DNA of 64,000 nucleotides. It comes from Beroe forskalii. Lineage: Eukaryota > Ctenophora > Nuda > Beroida > Beroidae. Position numbers and translations under genes: made by a program. The stretch is from the NCBI GenBank assembly GCA_011033025.1, contig WFMF01000092.1:62001-126000 (forward strand), given 5' to 3'. Positions within the stretch are counted from its first letter, which is position 1. Each line of letters begins with the position of its first letter. This document shows, piece after piece, positions 35,302 through 46,439 of the stretch. The notes under the pieces are model-generated. The model searched no databases, was not told the origin of the DNA, and saw only the letters and a list, made by a program, of their open reading frames with translations.

Positions 35302-36317
35302 ATCGACATACTTTGCTCTGAAAAACGATTTAAAACCTTCTAAAAGCACAGCTAAGGACTCCTTCTGTGTCACTGATGAGTTCAAACGCCCCATTTTGAT
35401 CCCCAAATCCGCAAGATTATTCAACTGTACTTCCTCACTGTCCATACCAGGTGCCCCGGATATTATCCTGAGATCTCTGGGAACAAAATACCGCTCTTTA
35501 TTCTTACCAAACAGCACATTATTGAGAGTATCCCCAGCCCCTTCAGGAGACAACTTCAATATATGCCTATAAAACACGAGGACTGCATCCTCAGCCAGTC
35601 AGAGGTGGTGTAAACAAACCCTGGCTCTGATCCAGGAAAGAGCCTCTCCACAACTTCCTCATCTTCGAGAGTGAGAGCTACAGACTGATAAGGTTCTGCA
35701 TGGTAATACCCTGCATCCTTGTTATACCGGTAATCTATCTTGATGAGGTTCCGATGTCGGAGTGTGGAGACAACCTCCTCCTTGCTTTGGGTTGTGGTGT
35801 GAGTTATGAGGAACTGGTGGGGCTGGAGAGAGACATCACGCTGCAGAACTTGGTACTGATTAGCAGGGATACACACAACCACCACATCACATTGCTCAAC
35901 AACCAGGCTATTGTTGGTGCACACAGTAACTCCAGCCTTTGCCAGGTCATTGAGTTTATCAGGCTGAAATGTTGAAACAGTTATGTCTTGTGGTATGCAA
36001 GCCACATGGTGTAGCAGGGTAGAAATAATGTGTCGAGCTAGGCGACCTCCTCCTATAAATCCCACTGACACCCTATTCTTGGATGTTGTGCCAGGTCTCA
36101 GAACCTCAGCTGATGTGGCATAGTGAGTTATTGTGTTGAGCATGCCAACAAGGTATGTTGTGTGAGCAGCTGCATGGAGCAACAGTTCAAAGGAGCGCTT
36201 CCTCAAGGGCAGGAGGGCTTGTTCTGATTCATTGAGACTTGAGTTGAATTGGAGAGAGGGCAGACCATGGGTTATGTCACTTTCTGCTGCTACTCTTATC
36301 ATGCTGAGAGTATTCAT
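35302..36317 (-). CDS. NOXRED1: NOXRED1-like NADP-dependent oxidoreductase domain protein (one frameshift)
   Basis: ATG at 36317. Residues about 80-110 form a dinucleotide-binding Rossmann start (VSVGFIGGGRLARHIISTLL, GxGxxA-type), followed by ISVSTFQPDKL-like and DVVVVCIPANQY strands, as in pyrroline-5-carboxylate reductase relatives. The C-terminal part (WLEDAVLVFYRHIL, then LLEGFKSFFRAKYVD) matches the helical end of the vertebrate protein. About 339 codons, against 359 in human. The frame is broken once near 35598 (one base missing after TGGCT), which may be a sequence error or an inactivating change. The coding part is a single exon ending at a consensus donor (GAT|GTGAGT at 35302). No stop follows in frame before that donor, so the transcript continues; the nearest in-phase acceptor is that of LRRC51 at 34766. 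The substrate is unknown. Confidence 0.75.
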
Positions 36318-36874
36318 GATTTAGCAAAAAATGATACTTTTTACTGAAAATCTTTCATAAACTCAAAAGAAAAGATGCTCAGCAAAGCCCCCAAGCTTAT
36401 CATAATCCCAGAATCCAGGCATTAAGGCATCTGCAAAAAATCAGTCTTAAGTATTGTTACCTGATATCTAACCAAAACTACCTCAGCTAGCATGATGGCT
36501 TCTTGCGGATATTCAACAGTAAGTTATCTGTGTGGATTGTAACACTGGTAACAGGAATATTTTTATTTCCTGGTTTGGTTCACCAGTTTTGGAGTGCTAG
36601 TTGTTTGATACCATTCACATTTCTGTTGCTTTTGTTGATACAATGTTCCTGTAGAAGGAAATGTGGGAGACAGTTCATCTGTTGGAGAGTGGGGGTTTAG
36701 CTGGGCGGTTAGCTAAACTGGAGCTTTGGATGGCTACCAAGGCAGCAGAGGCAAACAAGCCAGCAGTGGGAACAGGAGAGAGCAGCAGGCACGTCAGTGG
36801 TGAGTCCAGGGGAGGGGAGGAGATGGCGGATAATGAGGATGCTGTGAAGGGGAGGGAGCAGCATGTGACTCTTA

Positions 36875-36882
36875 CCTTCAGA
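36875..36882. repeat. Target site duplication, left (CCTTCAGA)
   Basis: This is identical to 39183-39190 and abuts the GGCTAAAAAATGGG terminus of the foldback element. Confidence 0.85.
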
Positions 36883-39182
36883 GGCTAAAAAATGGGTGGA
36901 ATCAACTCCGCGGCGGACCCGCTGCGGACCCGGTGGACCCGCTGCGGGTCCGCCGCGGACTCCACTAAAGTCCACCAGGAAAATTTTTTGGTGGACTTTG
37001 GTGGACCCGCAGCGGACTTTTCGAAACTCCGCCGCGGAGTGGTGGGTCCGCTGCTATGGTCCGCTCGGGCTCCGCCCGGCGCACTGGTGGACAGTCCACC
37101 GAAAAAGTCCACCTAAAAAGTCCACCAGGGAAAAGTCCGCCGTGGAATGGAGTCCACCGTGGAGTTTTTGTCCACCGAGACTCCACCAGCGGACTCCACC
37201 AGCGGACTTTTGGTCCACCAGCGGAGTCCACAGGTGGAGTCCACCAGCGGAGTCCACCGGTGGACAAAAACTCCACCAGCGGAGTCCACAGGTGGAGTCC
37301 ACCAGCGGAGTCCACCGGTGGACAAAAACTCCACCAGCGGAGTCCTCTCGCGGACTCCACCGGACGAGTCCGACTCCACTTTTGATCTGATTGGAATTTT
37401 TTGATGCGGTAAAAAAGTATTCAATCAATATGAATTTAACATGTGCTTAAAAATACTTTAACGAGGTGCTGCGTAACAGCGCCAAGTGAGTTGTGTATTT
37501 GAAGGCCCAACGGGCCTGCTAGTCTTTATATATAACTAGAAAGGCCCGTTGGGCCTGCTAGATAATACAGGACCAAATAATAAGCTCTCAAAAAAGTTTA
37601 TGAAGGAGCAGAATTTACCATTATTCGTTGGTTACTTTTAGTCATGCTGGACCGTGCAAGTTTTGATCATTATAATTTGCTTTTATGATGAATTTAAATC
37701 TGAAAATTAAAACCGATGATCGTACTCATACTGAACGTTGAATCAAAGCATTGATTTACGCCAAGAGCAGTATTCAATATCGCAATGAGCTATGCCCAAA
37801 TTCGATTCAGTTTGATTTTGATTTTGTTCAATCTTAAACTGCTGTAAATTCACATTTTTCCGTTACCATCAACTAGCATTGATTTAAATCGACCGACGTC
37901 TGTCACAAATATTTGGAGAGATGCTAACGGAAATAGCCTCCACGATGCCATCCATACCCGTTCTCTATTTTCAGATCTTGAATTTCAAATGAAAAACAGT
38001 AAACACGTCGTTCTTTCAGACGCTAAACCGCAGCAATATACAACGTATCAGAAAGCACTCGCATAGAACTGATCATAATCTGCACGTGCAGAATATCTGT
38101 ATCCATAGCAACGGCGCCGACTTAGCCCAGCTTTAGCCTTCGTTTCTCTTGATATTTTCTTGGCAAGCTCAGATTTAATTGTATACGGAAGCACAGACAA
38201 ACATTATTCACGTGTGACTTCACTTTTATATAAGATTTGGTAAGAGTATGGATTTTGTGTCGGCGTGTGTGTGGATTATTGTGTCGGCATCATGGATAAG
38301 AATGGGGAAACCGTGTGTATGGGCACTGCGTCGGCGTGTGTGGATTTTGTGTCAGCGTGTGTATGGGTAATTGTGTCGGCATTATAGAATAGAATGGGAA
38401 AACCATGTATGGGCACTGTGTCGATGTGTGTATGGATTTGTGTCGGTATGCACGTGCAGATAGTGGGAAATGCTTGCGTTGCTATGGTAATATGAGAAGG
38501 GTGTGAATTTCATTTCTGGCTTTGTTGATTTTGTTGCGCTACTCCACTGAACAACTTTGGTTCTGATTCGAATTTTTCGATGCGGTAAACAGTTTTTTTT
38601 TTTTAATTAATTTGAACTGTTTAGGTTCTAAATTGGCGAGTGTGATGCTGCGTAGCAGCGCCGAACGGGCCTGCTACTGCTAGTAATTAGTAAATTGAGA
38701 AATTGGAACAAAATTTGTACATAAACTGAGCGGAGTCCATTGGAGGACTCCACCCGGCGGAATCCACTGAGCGGAGTCCACTGGCGGAGTCGAGTCCACT
38801 GTGAGTCGAGTCCACTGGTGGAGTGGAGTCCACCAGTGGACTCCACTGGTGGAGTCCGCCAGTGGACTCGACCAGTGGACTCCTCGCCGGTGGAGTCCAC
38901 TGACTCAAGCGGACTTACCTCCACAATTATTTTTTTCCCTGGTGGACTTTTTTTGGTGGACTTTTTCGGTGGACTGTTCACCAGTGCGCGTATGGAGCCC
39001 GAGCGGACCAAGAGCGGACCCACCACTCCGCGGCGGAGTTTCGAAAAAGTCCGCTATAGGGTCCACCAAAGTCCACCAAAAAATTCCTGGTGGACTTTAG
39101 TGGAGTCCGCGGCGGACCCGCAGCGGGTCCACCGGGTCCGCAGCGGGTCCGCCGCGGAGTTGAGTCCACCCATTTTTTAGCC
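36883..39182. mobile_element. Foldback DNA transposon, 2.3 kb, long GC-rich inverted repeats
   Basis: Both ends begin GGCTAAAAAATGGGTGGA and continue as inverted repeats of about 500 bp (36883-37380 and 38700-39182), largely tandem variants of CCACCAGCGGAGT. An 8-bp duplication (CCTTCAGA) flanks it exactly. The middle (37390-38690) is AT-rich and has no transposase. Long tandem-repeat termini with 8-bp duplications are the layout of foldback elements such as the sea urchin TU and some P- or hAT-related families; which one applies cannot be decided here. Many overlapping ORFs in the repeats are artefacts of their composition. Confidence 0.85.
37385..38690 (+). repeat. Interior of the foldback element: direct repeats with Helitron-like ends
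   Basis: TCTGATT(G/C)GAATTTTT with GATGCGGTAAA occurs at 37385 and 38552. GCTGCGTARCAGCGCC and CGGGCCTGCTA follow at 37469-37521 and 38648-38680. A GC hairpin GGCCC-AAC-GGGCC followed two bases later by CTAG lies at 37504-37522 and again in partner form at 37543-37561. The rest (37570-38540) holds no gene. Confidence 0.4.
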
Positions 39183-39190
39183 CCTTCAGA
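39183..39190. repeat. Target site duplication, right (CCTTCAGA)
   Basis: Matches 36875-36882. Confidence 0.85.
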
Positions 39191-39700
39191 GATGAGGACA
39201 CACCCCAGGCAGTTCAGAGCGGTTCATTTCTCATTACGAGCTGGTGAGGGATATAAACCTGGAGAGGGGTGTTCGGGTGTGGACAAAGCCGTCTTATCGT
39301 GCTCTGATGCTGCAAATGGCATTGAGTGTCCAGCAGCAGATTACTTAAAACAAGAAGCCTCAAGCCAGAATGCTAAACCCATGTGTGAAGAATGATGAAC
39401 AGATACTGGAGAGACTAAGGGCAAAGTAATTCAAAATGCAGCAGTTAAGTTACACATCATTGCCTTTGAGACCGCTTCTCAGAAAGAGGGAGAACCATTC
39501 GGGGAATACATGGTCAGACTGCAGAATTTTTCGAGAAACAGGGCCATTTGGTGTTGCAGTTTCTGAATAGAGCTTGAGACAGGGATGTTAGAGAAGCACT
39601 GGATGAAGAACAATACAACAATGAAGAGCTATGAAGAAATCAGCTGAAGCAGTAGTGAACACAAAGAAAGCTTCAAGAGCTACATGAAAGGTAAGTGGTC

Positions 39701-40479
39701 CAGTGCATATATCTGCATCAGGGAGTATCAATAGCTTCCACCCCAATCTTAAGCGAGGAGCGGTCAAGGAAACTAGACATATTATGATATAAGAGAAGGC
39801 AAAAGTAATGACTCCACTTGTATAATTGGTTCTGTCAGTAGATTCCTCTGGCAGGGGTGAGTGTGTGATGGTATGCTGACCCATTCATTGTGGCTGCTAG
39901 ATCCAGCAGCTTAACCTCAAACCTGCAAGACCAAGACAGCAAGATATGTTGCTTGCTTCATGGTAGCACTGCAGGAGAGTGGCAGTAAAGTCACAAAGAA
40001 ATCATTTGACTCAGCACATGTTTGCAAGGTAGGGCCAGACAGGAACCAGGCCGACTGCAAGGAAGCAAGGTATTAGAAGAAGGTAGAAAGAAAGAATGGA
40101 GCATCAGCCTCAACAACTGGCTTGATGGTTATAAAATGACAATCCATTCACTTCAAAAAATTTTACTGAGAGCATGAGGGAGGATGCTATTCAACATTAC
40201 TAAATGTATGTTAAATGAATTTCAAATAATAATAAAATTATTTTCTTACCATCTTACTGTGCACAACATGAATCAGTTTCGGATCGAAAGTGCTACATGC
40301 AAATGTTGACCATTTCACTCATAAAACCATTTGTAAATGTTCATAATGAATACCAAAATTTGCATGGATACAGTTTGTGGCATAAGATAAGACAGTGTCT
40401 GTAAAAATTTAAAGCATTTTTATCCAAAAATTGTTCACTTTGCGCCTACCGCGATTAACCTCATGTCAGACAGGCAACG
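39701..40479. other. Intergenic, no gene seen
   Basis: No convincing ORF, exon or repeat is visible. Confidence 0.4.
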
Positions 40480-41000
40480 CAACGTCCGTCGAGCCGCGCG
40501 CGCGTAAGTGGTAGTTAGATGAATTAGGGACGCGCCCACCGACCGAAGGCGTCAGACAACGTTTGACAATGCAATGGTTACGCGCATAGAGTGCTCGACG
40601 GATGTTCATTCTGACTGGATATATATGGCTATCAATCCGGGCGAGAGCGCAAATGTGACCGGCCTTACCACATGCTATGTCCCTGTTTGTTTGCGCGCGC
40701 GCCTTTTTTTTTTTATTGAAAAGTCACAAACTTTTGCGTGTCCAACAACGTAAAACGGTCAATACCGGCCCGGCCAAATGTTGCCCTAACCAGGGCCCTG
40801 GTTACGCGCACGGAGTGCGCGGCGCGGCAAGCGCAAGGGGTGTCGTATCGACACCCCTGGTTAGGGGAAGCCAAATGTGAGACGTTGCGCGCTCGGGGTT
40901 GGGTAACACTAACATCCTACGAGCACAAGACGCGCAAATATTGTCAGACGATGTCTGACTCTGACCCGCTGGGCGCTGACGCAAGCCGCGCAGCAGTTTG
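40480..41000. repeat. GC-rich palindromic repeats (CGCGCG-rich; CCTGGTTAGGG family)
   Basis: Dense GCGCGGCGCG words and inverted pairs occur here, for example AGGGGTGTCG and its complement around a TAT loop at about 40838-40860, and CCTAACCAGGGCCCTGGTTA. The same family recurs at 42430-43100, 48715-49040 and 56450-56500. The open frames inside are not protein-like. Confidence 0.6.
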
Positions 41001-41240
41001 CGTCAGTTCGAACAGTACCGTAATACTTATAAATTGATTTGCATGGCAACTTAAAACGAAGTTATAAAATAAAAGGCATAGAATATAACATACAATTACA
41101 AATAGCAACGTATGAAATAAAACAATATTTCATTGCATTCCCGGAACTGATTCATTTCTAAACCATAAACGAAAGGGCATTTTTACATTTTATGCCTTCA
41201 AGTTCCTAAAAAGTCCCCAAGCACGGGAGAGGACCTTATA

Positions 41241-41778
41241 ACGTTTTAGGGCACTCAGGGCACAGGGCACTACGTCAGGGCACCAGGGCACTACGTCAGG
41301 GCACTGATCCTTGAAGTAGTGCCCTGCACAGGGCACTACGTCAGGGCACTGGGCCACCACGTCTATGTTTATTGTTATTGTAAGGATACTATTATGATTT
41401 TATTGTGATGTAGGAGTAAAGTGCAATCTGAAATCGTGTACTAATCTGTAATCGTGTATTCAAAACATACTAGACACCTACACTTAAGACTTCAGTGTTA
41501 TTTTCATAACCTTATTCGTGGTGTGTCCTATTGTTATTTTAAGGCTCTGAAGAAGGACACCAGGGCACCACGACAGGGCACTGGGCCACTACGTTATGTC
41601 TACGTTATCTGATATTGTTCTGAATGGTCTTATTATTGTTGTAAGTATACTATTCTCATTCAACTGTTATTCCAAGGATCTTATTGTTATTGTTGGGTTC
41701 CTATTGTTATTCTAAGAGTCATTCAACGTTGGGGCACTGGGCACTTCGTCAGGGCACTGGCTCACTGGGGCACTATGT
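41241..41778. repeat. GGGCACTACGTCAGGGCACT minisatellite, interrupted
   Basis: Units built from CAGGGCACTACGT cluster at 41241-41360 and, more loosely, at 41558-41600 and 41735-41778, separated by AT-rich sequence. Confidence 0.7.
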
Positions 41779-41783
41779 CTACT

Positions 41784-44700
41784 TAAGGCATTAAGAGGTA
41801 TATATAGCTTGGAAAGAAAAATCACATTCATGGACACTATTTGCCCTCAAAACAGTGCCTTAAATGAGTTTAAAAAACTTACTTCCTATAGGGTATTATG
41901 AAAACTATACATATATCATGACCTCATGAAGTACAACTTATCAATAATAAATAAATAAAATAAATTAACAAAATAAATAAAAGGATCCAGGATTGAAACA
42001 TAGAAAGAAGAAAACCTGTGAATGACAGATTATAAGCAGCTACCTTATACAGGACCAGAGCTAACCAAAAACTGTTCTTTCAATGGTAAAATAGGCTGAT
42101 GTAGACAGAAACTCAAACAACAATAAAGTCTTTCATTAATATAATTTAAAAGATAGAAACGATTGGTATTCCTCACCCAGATCCTTGGATAGGTACATTA
42201 AAGGGAATAAGTGGAAGAAGACTTGGTTAGATAAACTTGGAAGCAAGAAGGAAATGTGTATGAAGTGATTTGTTGGTACTTCATATGAAGTCAGCTATCA
42301 ATGCTGACATAATTGGTCAGTTTTGGATGAAAACTGAGAAACTACTATGAACGTACGGCGCGGCGCCATTTTCCTGGATGGTCGTTTTGAGGTCAAATCG
42401 CACGTCAAACGACCAACTTTAGTGAAATAGGGCCCTGGTTTGGCGGACTTGCCCGCCTCTCGTGCGCGAAACCAGGGCGCTGGTTAGGGCAAGCCCTAAC
42501 CAGGACCCAGGTTACACGCACGGAAGTTTCATGGGTAAATTTATACCCAATCGTCAGAAGACAAGTAACATGAAAATGTAAAACGAATCTTTTATTTCGA
42601 TTTATTGTCAACTTTAACGATTGATTTTATAAAGGAGTAGATCAGGATCATTTTGCCACTATTTTGCGGTTATTTGCCTTCTGAATGATTGGTTGCGAAT
42701 TTACCCAAGAAACTTAAAATAAAGATTGATTAACTGAAGCTTTTGATTTGCGGAACTTGGTACTATTAAGGGTATTATAAAATGTTATGACAACCCCTTT
42801 TCTTCCCCAAACCAGGGGCGTCGCGCCGCGTGCGCGTTTCCTTAATGCCCAACAACCAGCGGTTGCCGCGCGCGTACCCGTGCGTGCGGAACCAGACACG
42901 CGTTAAATATATATCCCTTGTTTGCGTTGCGCGGCGCGCTTCCCCAAACAGGGCAGGGAAAGCGCCGCGCGCACTAACTGTTTGCGTTGCGCGGCGCGCT
43001 TCCCCAGAACAGTGAAGTTGTAGGAAGCGCCGCGCAAGGGGGTAATACACTCAACCTTCCATGCGGCTATGGAGCTAGGGAACAAGGGCGCTGGTTAGGG
43101 AGAGGCGAGGTAGACAGGAATGATTAGTAAGGACTGGTTAGGGCTATGGTTTTGGTTGTTTAGATAAGTTTAGAAAAATTGACTTTAGATCCAGATGTCA
43201 CTCAAAGCCATCTACATGGACATATCTAAAAATATAGATAAAGCTAGGGAACAACTAAATATTGACCATTCAAACATGATTCAAGTCATTAGGGGACCAG
43301 TAAAACACATTATTCTTCAAATGAAGTTGATCAATTGACTGATTTTCATTTGACGACTGACTTAATTAATTAATGATTCTACTTAGTTATACACACAGTA
43401 TAACCTGCCCCCCTTATTGTGAGCCTAAATGAACAATTTATATCAAAACTATTATCCTCATGCTAAAGCATACCATGTTATTCTAAAAAAATAAATTAAC
43501 TAAAAATGTTATTTACAAGGTTTGAAAAGTTAAAAGTTTAAATTGAGTTATTTAACCCATTGTCAAAACATGAGTCAATTAAATTGTTAAACAAAATATA
43601 CAAAAAACTTTTGAAAAATTTATCAACTAACTCATTCTGCTTGATAAACTAATTAGCCTGCTCTTTTGAGCCCATCGAACAATAAACTAAGGAACAAAGT
43701 AAATGTAAAATATGCAGTTGCACACCTGTGCCCTTTGAAACCAACTATTCAAAAGTAAATGTTAAAAAATGAATGTTTAAAAGTTAAAAGCAATACTGGA
43801 ATCATTTTTAAATTGATCAAAATACATAGTGCCCAATATACAGAAACAATACCATGAAATACTTTATATCAACAAAACAAGATCAAAAAATTGTTTTCTG
43901 ATGGACATGTCATCTGAAAATATCACCTAAGATGAAAGTTAACTTAGCCTTTTGCAACAAGATAACGATTTCTGAGTGCTATAACCTCAGCACTGTATTC
44001 CTGATATTCAAAAAGTTTATGATACACATTTAAATCCCAAGGCAACATTCCAAGCAAATTGGGGCATGAGAGAATTTTTGTCATATTGCAAAACAGAATG
44101 CACAAAGTTTTGAAAACGTAGGCATCTTGTGTAAAATGTTTAATCCCGAAATATCGACCTTTAAACTATATATTGTTCAATATGTGATGAGATAAAACAT
44201 TTCAGCTGTCAAGGTTTATCCAAAACGGACAAGAATACTTAATTAACAACAAAATATCATGGACTTGTACAGATTGCATAACTGAAATCTTACCAATTAA
44301 CGTGCAGAAGAAGACAAAAGGCTCCTCACCAGCTACTTTCAAAGTTCAGTGCTCTAGCTGCAAGGGCTACTGCTATTCTCAAACATTCGAACATGTAACC
44401 ACTGCGATAATACAGTCCACGCGAAATGTTTTAAGAACGAGCTCGGCTGCATAGCATGTTGTAGCTTTGATGATCCCGGGATACCATGTCAATTTGTATG
44501 AGCTTTACGACGACTTCGCGCGATTAAACAACGAGACTTTTAATCCGTATGTCCGCGAACATTACACAAATATGATAGGAGACGCCATATCTAATGAAGA
44601 GCATCACAATTCAATGTGGAATGAAGTTTCAGAACTTCTTATTAACTGCAAATATAAGCAACAAAAGCACGTGAAATGCAGCACCCCTGCCCAGCTCAAC

Positions 44701-45760
44701 ATTTTCTCACATAACGTACGATCTCTTGCGAAGAATATTTCGAAACTTAGAGATGATATAGATCTCTACAATAAGTACGACGTACTGCTCGGTTCAATGA
44801 AACTAACCTACGATTCGAGAAACTCCCAAATGGTAGCATAAAATTCAAATCTGAGAAACTCCCCAACGGTATGAGCGATATCTTACTGGAAAACTTTCAC
44901 GAGCCCATTTTGCAAAATCCAAACAGCTGTAAAGGGGGTGGCCTGGCAATTTACATCAACAAACGAGTCGTTGAACTAGAAAGCCAAATCGAAATTTTTG
45001 ATCCAAACCCCGATCCAGATAACGTAAACGGAGAATTTCAGTTCGTCAAGCTGCATAACTGCAAAGGCTTTAATAAAACAAAAGTTATCGCGAATATATA
45101 TCGGTCACCCTCGCGCAAAGCGGACGCATTCAACCTTCTACTTGATTCTGTACTCTATAAAATTAACAGGCATTCGAAAAAGCACATTGTCATGGCAGGC
45201 GATTTCAATATGGATCTGTTGAAACATGATATGTACATCAGATTTTTCAGGACCTAACAAACATCATGTCGAACCACGGTTTCGTTCAAATAATATCTCG
45301 CCCTACCCGAGTCACTGATACCTCAGCGACTCTGATAGATCATGTTTATACTAATAATCTGGACTACACACTTAGCAGCAGCATAATAACACTAGATTTA
45401 TCAGATCACCTCGGAACCTAACTTAAATTTGCCTCGACAAAAATTCCTCTGCGGCAAAAATCACTCTTCCCATCCGCTGGCCGGAACAGCAGAAATTGCA
45501 GCACGAGAATTTTCAATGATGCTAACGATGAAAAGTTTAGATCGCTTATTAACGAGGATGCTGAGAATCAATCAGTAAAAAATACCGTGCAACGCCCAAT
45601 TCAACGAGTTTTTATCAATTACACAGGCCATTACAATAACGCATATCCTTGAAGGCGAAAACGTTCTCGCAGGAAAAAAATGAACGACATAATTCTAAAC
45701 CATGGATCTTACCATGGCTGTCTCTGCGAAAAGACTCTCTTCCATTTCTCGGTAAAGGTG
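41784..45760 (+). repeat. Segmental duplication, copy 1
   Basis: Begins AAGGCATTAAGAGG and matches 48048-51370 in the same order: AT-rich part, GC-rich palindromic repeats, AT-rich part, then LINE ORF2. Copy 1 shows many single-base gaps relative to copy 2, often in homopolymers, and has about 340 bp (43803-44140) that copy 2 lacks. Confidence 0.85.
44125..45760 (+). pseudogene. LINE ORF2 5' fragment (copy B1)
   Basis: Matches the PHD-like region and endonuclease domain of the LINE at 5098-12110, from PKYRPKLYCSIC to shortly after RRKNERHNSKPWILPWL. It is 5'-truncated like copy B2 and lacks the reverse transcriptase. Open pieces are 44467-44841 and 44871-45257. Several small indels break the frame, increasingly so towards 45760. 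Confidence 0.85.
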
Positions 45761-45894
45761 TCAGTGATACGGATTTTTGGTGTCAATGATCCATTGGATG
45801 TTTCAGTCATCAGCAGATTGTTAGTGTTCAGTAATACGTCATTGGCCAGTTCCAATGATAAATATCTGACTTGTGTCTGTGACACGACAGAATA

Positions 45895-46380
45895 GTGTCA
45901 ATTGGATCCATTTGTTCATTGAACACCATTGGACGTGTCCATTGGATCCATTGCACATTTTTTTCCATTGGATCTAATGGATCACAGTTTGTCCATTGGA
46001 CACAATGGATATTGGACACTTGCACAATAGATCCATTGGACACAATGGTTGCAATGGACTCAATGTGCAATGGATCTAATGGTGTTCATCAGAAACAATG
46101 GATCCAATAGACACAATGGATCCATTGAACAAAAATACCAGATTGATGTCCATCTACCAAAACATGGTGACTGTGTCCATTGGAGCCACTAAGATGGATC
46201 CAATGAACATCCATTGGATCCATTGAACACTGCATTGGACAATTTTTAAATTTTACTGATGGACATCATGTAAACAGATATCCATTGGATGTCAAACTGA
46301 CTGTATGTCCATTGGACATGTCCATTAAACATGATGGATCCAAAGGATCCATTGGACAAAATTCACAACTCTTGTGACCC
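45895..46380. repeat. Short interspersed GGATCCATTG / ATTGGACA repeats
   Basis: Words such as CCATTGGATCCATTG and TCCATTGGACACAATGG, many self-complementary, recur in both orientations without a fixed period. The tract abuts the degraded LINE fragment. Confidence 0.7.
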
Positions 46381-46439
46381 TTTTAACGATATATCAATTG
46401 GAACCAAAATCTATTGGTCTGGAGTCAAAAGTTGATCAA

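Larger units (their letters stand above)
36661..39700 (+). mobile_element. Weakly gag-like fossil, split by a foldback transposon
   Basis: Sequence on both sides of the foldback element (36661-36874 and about 39191-39700) reads like the coding remains of a retroelement gag; the best stretch resembles ETASQKEGEPFGEYMVRL, a pattern common in Ty3-type capsids. It is broken in many places and no LTRs, protease or polymerase are seen. The family is uncertain and the age appears old. Confidence 0.25.

Noticed and set aside
36885-39180. Many overlapping ORFs rich in Trp, Pro, Ser and Asp in the foldback ends
   Set aside because: They are caused by short GC-rich tandem repeats open in several frames on both strands, mirrored in the two inverted ends.
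42775-43085. Arg/Ala-rich ORFs in GC-rich repeats (also 40738-41037 and 48704-48995)
   Set aside because: The same CGCGGCGCG palindromic repeats give open frames on both strands at every copy.
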